A stretch of 64,000 nt of DNA from Mycobacterium syngnathidarum. Its GTDB lineage: Bacteria; Actinomycetota; Actinomycetes; Mycobacteriales; Mycobacteriaceae. The DNA is taken from contig NZ_MLCL01000023.1 in NCBI RefSeq assembly GCF_001942625.1, positions 124,001 through 188,000 on the forward strand, read 5' to 3'. A program made the translations under genes and the position numbers. Position 1 is the first letter of the stretch, and each line of letters begins with the position of its first letter. The notes beneath the pieces were generated by a model that did no database searches, had not been told where the DNA came from, and worked only from the letters and a program-made list of their open reading frames with translations. This document shows, in pieces, positions 9,923 through 18,988 of the stretch.

Positions 9923-10615
9923 TTAGCGATCCATTCCGTAGACGCCGCGCTGCTCATCACGGATCAGCCGGCCGAGTTCGAGTTCGACGACCCGCTGGCG
10001 CATGGAGTCGACGATGTGATGGTCGTGGGTGGCCATCAGCACCGTGGTTCCGGTGCGGTTGATCCGTTCCAGCAGATCCATGATGTCCTTGCTGGTCTCG
10101 GGATCCAGGTTTCCGGTGGGCTCGTCGGCGATCAGCACCAACGGCCGGTTGACGAAAGCCCGCGCGATGGCGACGCGCTGCTGCTCGCCACCGGACAGCT
10201 CGCTCGGCAGCCGGTTGGCCTTGCCGGACAGGCCGACCATCTCCAGAACGTCCGGGACGACTCGGTTGATCACCTCGCCGCGCTTGCCGATCACCTCAAG
10301 GGCGAACGCCACGTTCTCGAACACAGTCTTCTGCTGCAGCAGCCGGAAGTCCTGGAATACGCAGCCGATGACCTGGCGCAAGTTCGGGACGTGGCGGTCC
10401 GCCAGCTTGTTGACGTGAAATTTGGACACACGGATGTCGCCCGACGTGGGCGTCTCGGCCGCCAACAGCAGCCGCATGAACGTCGACTTGCCCGAACCCG
10501 ACGGGCCGATCAGGAAGACGAACTCACCCTTGTCGATTCTCAACGAGACGTCGTCGAGCGCTGGGCGCGCCGAAGACTTGTAGTGCTTCGTCACGTGGTC
10601 GAGGGTGATCATCAC
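9923..10615 (-). CDS. ftsE: Cell division ATP-binding protein FtsE
   Basis: FtsE (230 residues) is the ATPase of FtsEX. All ABC motifs are visible: Walker [10 protein letters not shown] (about 37-45), the Q-loop VFQDFRLL, the signature [14 protein letters not shown], Walker [13 protein letters not shown] and the switch His in MATHDHHIV. It is preceded by 42 bases after the proline-rich membrane protein gene and abuts ftsX. FtsX anchors it at the membrane. Confidence 0.97.
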   Translation of the reverse strand: MMITLDHVTKHYKSSARPALDDVSLRIDKGEFVFLIGPSGSGKSTFMRLLLAAETPTSGDIRVSKFHVNKLADRHVPNLRQVIGCVFQDFRLLQQKTVFENVAFALEVIGKRGEVINRVVPDVLEMVGLSGKANRLPSELSGGEQQRVAIARAFVNRPLVLIADEPTGNLDPETSKDIMDLLERINRTGTTVLMATHDHHIVDSMRQRVVELELGRLIRDEQRGVYGMDR

Positions 10616-10657
10616 GGCACGCCAGTGTAGCGGTGCGCAAGCATTCGGCAGGTCAGG

Positions 10658-11182
10658 CTATCGCGGCAATGTCGGCGCCACCGACTCCTGACCGGGTTGC
10701 GGCTGCTCGGGCGCGGGGCTCGGGGCCTGGCCGGGCGACACCGGCAACGTGACGGGAGGCAGCAGCCCCGGACCGTCAGGATCAAACACCGTCGTACTCG
10801 GCGCCCCAGGCGGCGGCGTGGTCGAACTCGTCGGCGCACCCGGCGGGGCGGTGCCGGTGGTCTCCGGAGTCTCGGTCGGCGTCGTGGTGGTCGGGACTGT
10901 GGTTTCGGTGGTCTCCGGCGTCTCGGTCGGGGTCGTGGTCCGCGGAGGCTGCACCTTGGTGCGCGGCACCCAGGTGTACTCGGGATCGGGTACGAACCCG
11001 GGCGGCACGACCTGGGTGTCAGGCATCTGCGGCGCGGTGTGTTTGGGCGCGTACTCCTGCTGCACCCACGCCAGCGCGATGAACACCGCGATCAACACCA
11101 CCGTCGAGGTACGAAGCCGGCCCACTCGGCTGCGCCACAGTCGGGCGGCGGCGTCGGTCACCCGGGTGAAGTCCAGCTTCAC
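10658..11182 (-). CDS. Single-pass membrane protein with Thr/Pro-rich extracellular tail (Rv3103c-like)
   Basis: This 174-residue protein has a cytoplasmic N-terminus, one helix (TSTVVLIAVFIALAWV, residues about 25-42), then a long Pro/Thr/Glu-rich region. Two near-identical TPTETPETT blocks alternate with poly-Thr, followed by PPGAPTS repeats. No catalytic domain is seen. Placement between mscS and ftsE is conserved in M. tuberculosis (Rv3103c). The start overlaps the mscS stop by 4 bases, so it is translationally coupled. The tail could span or contact the wall, possibly with O-mannosylation of its Thr residues (inference). Function unknown. Confidence 0.85.
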   Translation of the reverse strand: MKLDFTRVTDAAARLWRSRVGRLRTSTVVLIAVFIALAWVQQEYAPKHTAPQMPDTQVVPPGFVPDPEYTWVPRTKVQPPRTTTPTETPETTETTVPTTTTPTETPETTGTAPPGAPTSSTTPPPGAPSTTVFDPDGPGLLPPVTLPVSPGQAPSPAPEQPQPGQESVAPTLPR

Positions 11183-12177
11183 TTCTTCTGCTCCTGTGCC
11201 GAGCCGGCCGGTGCCGCGGTCGTGGTCGTGGCCTGTGTTTCGGCGACCGCTGTCGGGTGAATGATGTCTCCGGCCGCTGCGACCGAGGCATCCGACGACG
11301 TCACCACGCCGGCACGGCGCAGCGCTCGCACCACCCGTACCCGCAGCCGCCTGCCCACGTCGAACTGTTTGCCCGGCAAAGTGCGTGCGACCATCCGCAG
11401 GTTCACGGTGTCCAGGCCGATGCTCTCCACGCCCATCAACTGCGGCTTGTCCAGTAGCAGCTTCGACAGCTCGCCATCTTCGGCCGCCTTCTCGGCGACC
11501 TCGTTGAGTACATCGTTGACGAGGTTGAGGTCAGCACTCACCGGCACCGGGATGTCGACGACCGCGCGTGCCCAGTCCTTCGACAGGTTCAGCGCCTTGA
11601 CGATCTGCCCGTTGGGCACCGTGTACATCTCGCCTTCGGAAGACCTCAGCTTGGTGACCCGCAACGTCACGTCCTCGACCGTGCCCTCGGCCTCGTTGCT
11701 GGCACCGATGGTCAGTCGGACCAGATCCCCGAAGCCGTACTGCTTTTCGGTGATGATGAAGAAGCCGGCCAACAGATCCTGCACGATGCGCTGCGCACCG
11801 AAACCCAGGGCGGCACCGAGCACCGCCGCCGGGGCGACCAGGGAGGCGATCGGCACCTCGAGCGCATCAGTGACCTCGACGAGCACGATGACGAACAACA
11901 GCGCCACCGAGACCCACGAGATCACCGAGGCGACCGCCTGCCGGTGCTTGGCACTCTCCGAGCGCACCAGTGCGTCGCTTTCCTGATATTCCGCGTCGAT
12001 GCGGCGCACCACGCGTTGCGCGGCCCAGTTGATGAAGCGGGCCGCGAGCAGACCGCCGATGAGCAGCAGTGCGATCCGCAGGCCCGTGGTGAGGATCCAC
12101 ACGCCCATCTCGCCGTGCCAAAAATCGTGCCAGCGGTCGGCGAGTGACAGGGCCATCAGCGTGTTAGTCGTCTTCAT
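11179..12177 (-). CDS. MscS-family mechanosensitive ion channel
   Basis: This 332-residue channel homologue has hydrophobic helices at about 30-50, 75-95 and 105-135. The pore-lining segment [31 protein letters not shown] is the Gly/Ala-packed TM3 of MscS channels. The beta domain [18 protein letters not shown]...[18 protein letters not shown] matches the family. The C-terminal tail is Ala/Thr-rich. The likely role is release of osmolytes at high membrane tension. The first codons overlap the prfB 3' end by 14 bases; an internal ATG (MALSLADRW) would remove the overlap. Confidence 0.93.
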   Translation of the reverse strand: MKTTNTLMALSLADRWHDFWHGEMGVWILTTGLRIALLLIGGLLAARFINWAAQRVVRRIDAEYQESDALVRSESAKHRQAVASVISWVSVALLFVIVLVEVTDALEVPIASLVAPAAVLGAALGFGAQRIVQDLLAGFFIITEKQYGFGDLVRLTIGASNEAEGTVEDVTLRVTKLRSSEGEMYTVPNGQIVKALNLSKDWARAVVDIPVPVSADLNLVNDVLNEVAEKAAEDGELSKLLLDKPQLMGVESIGLDTVNLRMVARTLPGKQFDVGRRLRVRVVRALRRAGVVTSSDASVAAAGDIIHPTAVAETQATTTTAAPAGSAQEQKK

Positions 12178-13282
12178 CTTTTCTGTTGCGCCATCTGATA
12201 CCCGCTTCCAGGAATCCGTCGATGTCTCCGTCCAGCACCGTGGCCGGATTGCCGACCTCGTACTCCGTGCGCAGGTCTTTCACCATCTGGTAGGGGTGCA
12301 AAACATAGGACCGCATCTGGTTGCCCCACGAGCTGCCGCCGTCCCCCTTGAGCGCATCCATCTCCGCGCGCTCCTCCAGGCGTTTGCGTTCCAGCAGCCG
12401 GGCCTGCAGAACCCGCATCGCCGCGACCTTGTTCTGCAGCTGGGACTTCTCGTTCTGACAGGTCACCACGATTCCGGTCGGGATGTGGGTGAGCCGGACC
12501 GCGGAGTCGGTGGTGTTCACCGACTGCCCGCCGGGACCGCTAGAGCGGTACACGTCCACGCGCAGGTCCCCTTCCGGGATCTCGATGTGGTCGGTCGTCT
12601 CCACCACCGGCAGCACCTCGACATCGGCGAACGACGTCTGACGCCGGCTCTGGTTGTCGAACGGGCTGATGCGCACCAACCGGTGGGTGCCTTGTTCCAC
12701 CGAGAGGGTGCCGTAGGCGAAGGGGGCGTGCACGGCGAACGTGGCGCTCTTGATCCCCGCCTCCTCGGCGTAGGAGGTGTCGAACACCTCGACCGGGTAG
12801 TCGTGCTTCTCGGCCCACCGGGTGTACATCCGCAGCAGCATCTCGGCCCAATCCGCGGCGTCGACGCCGCCGGCACCGGAGCGGATCGTCACCACGGCTT
12901 CGCGCTCGTCGTACTCACCCGAGAGCAGGGTGCGGACCTCGAGGGTCTCGATGTCTTCGCGAAGGTTGGCGAGCTCGGCATCGGCCTCGGCGACCGCATC
13001 GTCAGCCTCTGCCCCGGCTTCCTCAAACGCGAGTTCGAACAGCACCGGCAGGTCGTCGACGCGCTGCCGCAGCTCCTGCACCCGGCGCAGCTCGTTCTGC
13101 GCGTGCGAGAGCTCACTGGTGACTTTCTGCGCCCGCGACTGGTCGTCCCAGAGGTTCGGATCGGAGGCCTGCTGCTCGAGCATGTCGATCCGCTGACGCA
13201 GGCCATCGATGTCGAGCACCCGCTCCACGGTCGTCAGGGTGGTGTCGAGTGAGGCTACGGCGGCTTGACGGTCTGGATCCAC
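12164..13282 (-). CDS. prfB: Peptide chain release factor 2
   Basis: RF2 (372 residues) recognises UGA and UAA and releases the peptide. The codon-recognition motif SPF is in [11 protein letters not shown] (about 212-216) and the catalytic GGQ is in [19 protein letters not shown] (about 255). The N-terminal helical domain ([20 protein letters not shown]) is intact. The reading frame is continuous, so the autoregulatory +1 frameshift found in many bacteria is absent. GTG start. It heads the minus-strand block that continues to smpB. Confidence 0.96.
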   Translation of the reverse strand: MDPDRQAAVASLDTTLTTVERVLDIDGLRQRIDMLEQQASDPNLWDDQSRAQKVTSELSHAQNELRRVQELRQRVDDLPVLFELAFEEAGAEADDAVAEADAELANLREDIETLEVRTLLSGEYDEREAVVTIRSGAGGVDAADWAEMLLRMYTRWAEKHDYPVEVFDTSYAEEAGIKSATFAVHAPFAYGTLSVEQGTHRLVRISPFDNQSRRQTSFADVEVLPVVETTDHIEIPEGDLRVDVYRSSGPGGQSVNTTDSAVRLTHIPTGIVVTCQNEKSQLQNKVAAMRVLQARLLERKRLEERAEMDALKGDGGSSWGNQMRSYVLHPYQMVKDLRTEYEVGNPATVLDGDIDGFLEAGIRWRNRKDEDD

Positions 13283-13431
13283 GGATATTCAGGGTACCCG
13301 GCGGCATTTCGGCGGCAGTTCTCTCCGACTCGCGGCAGCGCCGACGATCTGTGTTTAGAGTCGGTTGGTACCCGGCCCAGCACACCAAGAGCCGGGCTGT
13401 AACGGCTTTTCCGCTCGTAAGAAGGCAGGGT

Positions 13432-14802
13432 ATGCGCCCATATCACGTAGCGATCGTCGGCTCCGGCCCCTCGGGATTCTTTGCTGCCGCATCGTTGCTG
13501 AAGTTCGCCGATTCGCCCGACTCCGATCGCGACGTCCGCGTCGACATGCTCGAGATGCTGCCCACCCCGTGGGGGCTGGTGCGTTCGGGAGTGGCGCCGG
13601 ACCATCCGAAGATCAAGTCGATCAGCGCGCAGTTCGACAAGACCGCGGCCGACGCCCGGTTCCGGTTCTTCGGCAACATCAAGGTGGGCGAACACATCAC
13701 GCCTGCCGAGTTGGCGGAACGCTATGACGCGGTGGTCTATGCCATCGGCGCGCAATCCGACCGCGCCCTGCACATTCCCGGCGAAGAGTTGCCGGGCAGC
13801 GTGGCCGCAGTGGATTTCGTCGGCTGGTACAACGCCCATCCCCATTTCGACGGCATGGCACCCGATTTGGCGGGTGGCCGCGCGGTGGTGGTCGGCAATG
13901 GCAACGTCGCACTGGACGTGGCCCGCATCCTGGTCAGCGACCCCCAGGCCCTCGCCAACACCGATATCGCCGACCACGCCCTGGCCTCGCTGGACACCCG
14001 CGGAGTCGAAGAGGTCGTCGTGATCGGGCGTCGCGGACCGTTGCAGGCCACGTTCACCACACTGGAATTGCGCGAGCTGGGCGACCTTGAGGCGCTGGGT
14101 GACGTGGACGTCATCCTCGATCCCGCCGATTTCGACGGCATCACCGACGAAGATCTGGAGGCGGCGGGCAAAACCGTCAAACAGAACATCAAGGTGTTAC
14201 GCAAGTACATCGACCAGCAACCGCGAGAAACCAAGCGCCGCATTATTTTCCGCTTCTGCACCTCCCCCATCGAATTGCACGGCGAGGATCGTGTCGAGTC
14301 GATTGTGCTGGGCCGCAACGAACTCGTCCGCGACGCCGACGGCCGGGTGGTGGCCAAGGACACCGGCGATCGCGAAGAACTGCCCGTCCAGCTGGTGGTG
14401 CGTGCGGTCGGCTACCGGGGCGTGGCGACACCAGGACTGCCGTTCGACGAACGCTCGGGCACGATTCCGCATACCGCGGGACGTATCGACGGCAGCCGCA
14501 ACGAATATGTCGTGGGCTGGATCAAGCGGGGACCGTCCGGTGTGATCGGCAGCAACAAGAAAGACTCGCAGGACACCGTGGACACCCTGCTCGACGACCT
14601 ACGTGCGCGCGGCGTCGACGAGCGCGGTGCGGATTACGCAACCGCCCTCGCCGAATGGCTGCTGGAACACCAGCCCAAGCTCGTCACCGGTGAACACTGG
14701 CAGCTGATCGACGCGCATGAGCGCGCCGCCGGTGAGCCGTTGGGACGGCCACGGGTGAAGCTGGCCAGTGTGGCCGAACTGCTTCGCATCGCCCACACCT
14801 GA
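13432..14802 (+). CDS. fprA: NADPH-ferredoxin reductase FprA
   Basis: FprA (456 residues, the same length as in M. tuberculosis) is an FAD enzyme that moves electrons between NADPH and ferredoxin. The FAD site is VAIVGSGPSGFFAAASLL at residues 5-22; the NADP site is AVVVGNGNVALDVARILV at about 155. The adrenodoxin-reductase signatures LVRSGVAPDHPKIKSI and VGWIKRGPSGVIGSNKKDSQDT are present. The ATG at 13432 follows GAAGGCAGGG; longer upstream readings lack support. It is divergent from prfB across 149 bases. Confidence 0.96.
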   Translation: MRPYHVAIVGSGPSGFFAAASLLKFADSPDSDRDVRVDMLEMLPTPWGLVRSGVAPDHPKIKSISAQFDKTAADARFRFFGNIKVGEHITPAELAERYDAVVYAIGAQSDRALHIPGEELPGSVAAVDFVGWYNAHPHFDGMAPDLAGGRAVVVGNGNVALDVARILVSDPQALANTDIADHALASLDTRGVEEVVVIGRRGPLQATFTTLELRELGDLEALGDVDVILDPADFDGITDEDLEAAGKTVKQNIKVLRKYIDQQPRETKRRIIFRFCTSPIELHGEDRVESIVLGRNELVRDADGRVVAKDTGDREELPVQLVVRAVGYRGVATPGLPFDERSGTIPHTAGRIDGSRNEYVVGWIKRGPSGVIGSNKKDSQDTVDTLLDDLRARGVDERGADYATALAEWLLEHQPKLVTGEHWQLIDAHERAAGEPLGRPRVKLASVAELLRIAHT

Positions 14803-14816
14803 TCGGCACCCTCTGA

Positions 14817-15149
14817 TCAGGCCGGCGGCGGCTCCGCAGGCGCGAAGGCCCACTTGTCCGGGTTTCCCGGCGAGTAGACGACCGGTAGGAGCGCGCCCAT
14901 GGTCGGCCACTCGTTCACGTCGACGGCCATGCGCTGATACACGACATGTTCGGTGACGGTGGGTCCGGTGATGACGCCGGTGATCGTGACGTACTGCTCG
15001 CCCTCCACATCGGGTCGCGGGCTCACCCCGGTCACGAGCAACGTGCCGTGCGCCAGTTCACCCCGAATCCCCCGCCGCCGCATGATCCACGGCGCCACCA
15101 GCACCACGAGTGCGCCCACGATCAACAGGAGCATGCCGATTTCCCACAC
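14817..15149 (-). CDS. Small membrane-anchored protein, uncharacterised
   Basis: This 110-residue protein starts with a single strongly hydrophobic helix ([19 protein letters not shown], residues 4-22) followed by RRR, consistent with N-out or signal-anchor topology. A beta-rich soluble domain follows ([13 protein letters not shown]...[14 protein letters not shown]...[14 protein letters not shown]) and ends PAEPPPA. I do not recognise a catalytic motif. It is convergent with fprA (14-base gap) and divergent from hisN, with 23 bases between the starts. Confidence 0.7.
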   Translation of the reverse strand: MWEIGMLLLIVGALVVLVAPWIMRRRGIRGELAHGTLLVTGVSPRPDVEGEQYVTITGVITGPTVTEHVVYQRMAVDVNEWPTMGALLPVVYSPGNPDKWAFAPAEPPPA

Positions 15150-15172
15150 CAGGCCATGGTAGGACTTCAGGC

Positions 15173-15955
15173 ATGAGCACCGTCGCAGATGACTTGACGC
15201 TGGCCCTTGAGTTGGCCGACAAGGCCGACTCCTTGACCATGGACCGCTTCGGCGCCCTGGATCTGCGCATCGAGACCAAGCCAGACCTGACTCCGGTCAC
15301 CGACGCTGATCGCGGCGCCGAGGAATCGTTGCGGGCCGCACTGGCCGCGGCCCGCCCGGCCGACACGGTGTTCGGTGAAGAGTTCGGTGGCACAACGACA
15401 TTGACCGGCCGCCAATGGGTGATCGATCCGATAGACGGGACCAAGAACTTCGTCCGCGGCGTGCCGGTGTGGTGCACGTTGATCGCGTTGCTCGAAGACG
15501 GCGTCCCGACCGTCGGCGTGGTCAGCGCACCGGCGTTGGCGCGCCGTTGGTGGGCCGGGCTGGGCCAGGGGGCATTCGGCTCGTTCGCGGGTGCGACTCG
15601 CAGACTTTCGGTGTCGGGGGTTGCCGAGCTCGCGTCGGCCAGCCTGTCGTACTCGGACCTGACGACCGGGTGGGAGGACCGACGCGGCCGGTTCGTCGAA
15701 CTCACCGACGCGGTCTGGCGGGTGCGCGCCTACGGTGACTTCTGGTCGTACTGCATGGTCGCCGAAGGGGCCGTCGACATCGCCTGCGAACCCGAGGTGA
15801 AGCTGTGGGACATCGCTCCCCTCGACATCCTCATCCGTGAGGCCGGCGGCAGGTTCACCAGCATCGACGGCGCCCCAGGGGCGCATGGAGGTAGCGCGCT
15901 GGCCACCAACGGCTTGCTGCACGACGCGGTGCTGACCCGGCTCGGCGGCCGGTAG
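15173..15955 (+). CDS. hisN: Histidinol-phosphatase (inositol-monophosphatase fold), Rv3137-like
   Basis: This 260-residue Mg-dependent phosphatase removes phosphate from histidinol phosphate, the penultimate step of histidine synthesis. The family motifs are present: the metal ligands in VFGEEFGG (about 67), [12 protein letters not shown] (about 84-95) and the C-terminal [15 protein letters not shown] (about 206). Its length equals the M. tuberculosis enzyme encoded before fadE24. The chosen ATG ([10 protein letters not shown]) starts the conserved domain; a longer in-frame extension to 15110 is Arg/Pro-rich and unlikely. Related monophosphatases share the motifs, so substrate is partly inferred from synteny. 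Confidence 0.88.
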   Translation: MSTVADDLTLALELADKADSLTMDRFGALDLRIETKPDLTPVTDADRGAEESLRAALAAARPADTVFGEEFGGTTTLTGRQWVIDPIDGTKNFVRGVPVWCTLIALLEDGVPTVGVVSAPALARRWWAGLGQGAFGSFAGATRRLSVSGVAELASASLSYSDLTTGWEDRRGRFVELTDAVWRVRAYGDFWSYCMVAEGAVDIACEPEVKLWDIAPLDILIREAGGRFTSIDGAPGAHGGSALATNGLLHDAVLTRLGGR

Positions 15956-15965
15956 TTCACGTAGT

Positions 15966-16883
15966 TCACGGGCGGAGCACGTACCGGCCACGTATCCCGC
16001 CTTTGGCAAGCCCCCGGTGTGCATCGGCCACCTGATCCAACGGCAGCACGGCATGCACCCGGGCCGGCAACTGCCCGGACACCGTGCGGGCGAGAAGGTC
16101 GGCCAGCCGTACACCGTCGGGGTGGGCCACCACGGCGGCGACGGTGATGCCGCGTTCACTCGGTGGCTGGGCGCTGGGTTGCACCCCGACGAACAGCCCG
16201 CCGTCGCGGACCAGCGCCAGCGCTGCCAGCTGCATCGCACCGGCATCGGCGACCGCGTCCCACCCCGATTCGGCGTGGGTCGTGAAGTCGGCTCCGAGCC
16301 CGCGGACGAACTCCTCGTCCTGTTCGCGGGCCAGACCGGTCACCTGCCAGCCGCGCTCCTGGCCCAGCACCAGGAGATAACCCCCGACCGCTCCGGCGGC
16401 GCCGGTGACCAGGAGCCGGCGCCCCTCGGCGGGGGCGTCGCCGAGAAGATCGAGGATCTGTGCTGCGGCTAATCCGTTGAGCGGCACCGTCGCTGCCGCG
16501 ATCAAGTCCAGCCCGTCGGGCACGACAGCAACATCGGCGGCGGGCACGAGCAAACGCTCGGCATAGGTGCCGTAGTCGCGGTCGAATCCGTCGACCACCC
16601 CGGCGACCCGTGAACCCACGACGAGGTCCACGCCGGGGCCCGTGGCCTCCACTGTGCCCGCAAAATCCCAGCCGAGCCCCGTCCAATGCGGCTGGTCGAC
16701 CAGTCCGAGATCGTGGAACACACCGGCGGCCACACCGAGGTCGACCGGATTGACCGCCGCGGCCGCGATCGCCATCCGGACCTGGCCGGGGCCTGGCTCA
16801 GCCACCGGGACGTCGATGATCTCGATCGAGTCGGGCCCGCTGGGCGTGCGGACGACGGCGGCGCGAAACGTGGGAACAGACAT
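15966..16883 (-). CDS. Zinc-less quinone-oxidoreductase-like MDR protein
   Basis: This 305-residue medium-chain dehydrogenase/reductase has the GroES-like N-domain (PGPGQVRMAIAAAAVNPVDLGV) and a Rossmann NADP site (LLVTGAAGAVGGYLLVLGQE, about 155-175). It lacks the catalytic and structural zinc cysteines, placing it with NADPH:quinone or enone reductases. It is divergent from the HxlR regulator at 17007, a frequent arrangement for redox-responsive HxlR-controlled reductases. A palindrome lies between them. Confidence 0.85.
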   Translation of the reverse strand: MSVPTFRAAVVRTPSGPDSIEIIDVPVAEPGPGQVRMAIAAAAVNPVDLGVAAGVFHDLGLVDQPHWTGLGWDFAGTVEATGPGVDLVVGSRVAGVVDGFDRDYGTYAERLLVPAADVAVVPDGLDLIAAATVPLNGLAAAQILDLLGDAPAEGRRLLVTGAAGAVGGYLLVLGQERGWQVTGLAREQDEEFVRGLGADFTTHAESGWDAVADAGAMQLAALALVRDGGLFVGVQPSAQPPSERGITVAAVVAHPDGVRLADLLARTVSGQLPARVHAVLPLDQVADAHRGLAKGGIRGRYVLRP

Positions 16884-16924
16884 GAAAATTCACTCCTGAA
16901 CATCTTGTGGCGGAATGCTTGCCT

Positions 16925-16939
16925 ACTCCACGATGGAGT
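16925..16939. promoter_or_regulatory. Palindrome in the HxlR/oxidoreductase intergenic region
   Basis: ACTCCA-CGA-TGGAGT is a perfect 6-3-6 inverted repeat between divergent genes, about 42 bases from the oxidoreductase start and 68 from the regulator start. It is a plausible operator for the adjacent HxlR protein (inference). Confidence 0.45.
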
Positions 16940-17006
16940 GGTAGCTCTCTAATGGGAAGTAGGCACTTCAAGGTGCGTAACTCACCACGGACGAACGGAG
17001 CCCGAC

Positions 17007-17471
17007 ATGCCGACGACGACCGCGGCCCAGAAACGGGCGCGAGCAAAGCTGGAATACGACGCCTTCCTGGCGAACTGCCCCAGCCGCCAACTGCTCGACC
17101 GGATCAGCGACAAGTGGGTCGCGCTGATCCTGGCCGCACTCGGGGGCGACGGCCCGCAGCCCGGAATCGGCGATGCGGGCCAACCGCGTCCGATGCGCTA
17201 CTCCGAGCTGTCCCGCCGCCTGGCCGGGGTAAGCCAGAAGATGCTCACCCAGACCCTGCGATCCCTCGAACGCGATGGATTACTCACCCGGACCGTGACG
17301 CCGACCGTGCCTGTCACGGTCACCTACGAGCTGACTGAACTGGGCCTTTCCCTGCACCGTCTGATGATCGGAATCAAATCCTGGGCCGAGGCCCACATGG
17401 ACGAGGTGCACTCGAACCGCGAGCGGCACGACCAGCTCTCGGCCGCGGAAGCCGGACCGCAGACGGTGTGA
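17007..17471 (+). CDS. HxlR-family winged-helix transcriptional regulator
   Basis: This 154-residue protein shows the HxlR pattern: an N-terminal Cys in FLANCPSRQLLDRISDKWVALILAAL (Cys near 27), the winged helix MRYSELSRRLAGVSQKMLTQTLRSLERDGLLTRTV, and YELTELGLSLHRLMIGIKSWAEAHM. The conserved Cys is the redox sensor in several HxlR regulators such as HypR and YodB. It probably controls the divergent oxidoreductase. An insertion between helix and wing (GDGPQPGIGDAGQP) is longer than usual. Confidence 0.9.
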   Translation: MPTTTAAQKRARAKLEYDAFLANCPSRQLLDRISDKWVALILAALGGDGPQPGIGDAGQPRPMRYSELSRRLAGVSQKMLTQTLRSLERDGLLTRTVTPTVPVTVTYELTELGLSLHRLMIGIKSWAEAHMDEVHSNRERHDQLSAAEAGPQTV

Positions 17472-17492
17472 AGTTGGTAACAGATGCCCTAC

Positions 17493-17508
17493 CTTACTCC
17501 GGAGTAAG
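17493..17508. promoter_or_regulatory. Perfect 16-bp palindrome upstream of fadE24
   Basis: CTTACTCC/GGAGTAAG is a perfect inverted repeat with no spacer, 42 bases before the fadE24 start and 21 bases after the HxlR stop. The form is typical of a TetR-type operator. No TetR gene is adjacent. Confidence 0.55.
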
Positions 17509-17550
17509 ATACGGTCAGATGCGTCGCCACGACCAACAGAGGCAGCTGAC

Positions 17551-18948
17551 ATGACCAACACCCTGCCGTCCAAGAACGGCACCCCCTCCCGTCCCTCCAG
17601 CTCCGGCCGGCAAAGCGCGGTCGGACTGCACAAGCACAAGCGGACAGCGACCGACATCGGGTTGGCGCTGATCACGCCCATCGTCGGCCAGGAGTTCCTG
17701 GACCGATACGGCCTGCGCGATCCGCTCAACCGCAGCCTGAAATACGGTGTGAAGCAGGTCTTTTCGACCGCCGGTGCAGCCACCCGCCAGTTTCAGCGCA
17801 TCCAGGGCCTGGGCAAGGCGCCCACCCGACTCAAGGCCAGCGGCGCCGATTACTTCGACCTGACCCCCGACGAAGACCAGCAGATGATCGTCGAGACGGT
17901 CCGGGAGTTCGCCGAGGAGATCCTGCGTCCGGCCGCGCATGACGCCGACGAGGCAGCGACCTACCCCGCGGATCTGATCGCCAAGGCCGCCGAACTGGGC
18001 ATCACCGCCGTGAATGTGCCCGAGGACTTCGACGGCATCGCCGAGCACCGCAGCACCGTGACCAACGCGCTCGTCGCCGAGGCCCTGGCCTACGGCGACA
18101 TGGGCCTGGCCCTGCCGATCCTGGCACCCGGCGGTGTCGCCGCGGCGCTGACCCACTGGGGTAGCGCCGATCAGCAGGCCACCTATCTCAAAGAGTTCGC
18201 CGGCGAGAACGTGCCGCAAGCCTGCGTCGCGATCGCCGAACCGCACGCCCTGTTCGACCCCACCGCACTCAAGACGACCGCGGTGCGCACCCCCAGCGGC
18301 TACCGCCTGTCCGGCGTCAAGTCTCTGGTACCGGCGGCCGCCGATGCCGAAATCTTCATCGTGGCAGCACAATTGAACGGCAAGCCGGCATTGTTCATCG
18401 TCGAGGCCGCGTCACCGGGCCTCACGGTCAAGGCCGATCCGAGCATGGGTATCCGTGCCGCGGCACTGGGCCAGGTCGAACTCGACAACGTGGCCGTGCC
18501 GCTGAGCAACCTCCTGGGTGAGGACGGTGCCACCGACCAGGACTACAGCGAGGCGATCGCGCTGTCCCGGCTGGGCTGGGCCGCGCTGGCCGTCGGCACC
18601 TCGCACGCGGTGCTCGACTACGTCATCCCCTACATCAAGGAACGCCAGGCCTTCGGCGAGCCGATCGCCCACCGCCAGTCGGTGGCGTTCATGACGGCCA
18701 ACATCGCCATCGAGCTCGACGGCCTGCGGCTGATCACCTGGCGCGGTGCCGCCCGCGCCGAGCAGGGCCTGTCATTCGCGCGCGAGGCGGCATTGGCCCG
18801 CAAGCTCGGCACCGACAAGGGCATGCAGATCGGTCTGGACGGCGTGCAGCTGCTGGGCGGTCACGGTTACACCAAGGAACATCCGGTCGAGCGCTGGTAC
18901 CGCGATCTGCGGGCCATCGGCGTCGCCGAGGGTGTCGTGGTGATCTAG
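17551..18948 (+). CDS. fadE24: Acyl-CoA dehydrogenase FadE24
   Basis: This 465-residue protein has an N-terminal extension of about 100 residues before the ACAD domain (YFDLTPDEDQQMIVETVREFAEEILRP). It carries the FAD/substrate region (GVKSLVPAAADAEIFIVAAQ) and the C-terminal helices (ERQAFGEPIAHRQSVAFM...GVQLLGGHGYTKEHPVERWYRDLRAIGVAEG). Length and position match M. tuberculosis fadE24. Adjacent mycobacterial fadE pairs commonly form alpha2beta2 acyl-CoA dehydrogenases, so it likely works with FadE23. A palindromic operator candidate lies in its leader. Physiological substrate unknown. Confidence 0.9.
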   Translation: MTNTLPSKNGTPSRPSSSGRQSAVGLHKHKRTATDIGLALITPIVGQEFLDRYGLRDPLNRSLKYGVKQVFSTAGAATRQFQRIQGLGKAPTRLKASGADYFDLTPDEDQQMIVETVREFAEEILRPAAHDADEAATYPADLIAKAAELGITAVNVPEDFDGIAEHRSTVTNALVAEALAYGDMGLALPILAPGGVAAALTHWGSADQQATYLKEFAGENVPQACVAIAEPHALFDPTALKTTAVRTPSGYRLSGVKSLVPAAADAEIFIVAAQLNGKPALFIVEAASPGLTVKADPSMGIRAAALGQVELDNVAVPLSNLLGEDGATDQDYSEAIALSRLGWAALAVGTSHAVLDYVIPYIKERQAFGEPIAHRQSVAFMTANIAIELDGLRLITWRGAARAEQGLSFAREAALARKLGTDKGMQIGLDGVQLLGGHGYTKEHPVERWYRDLRAIGVAEGVVVI

Positions 18949-18988
18949 TCCAGCCATCGTTCCGCGTATTTGAACCGAAAGACTAATC

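Noticed and set aside
12164..13282. Possible programmed frameshift in prfB
   Set aside because: The reading frame is continuous from the start, with no in-frame UGA near codon 25.
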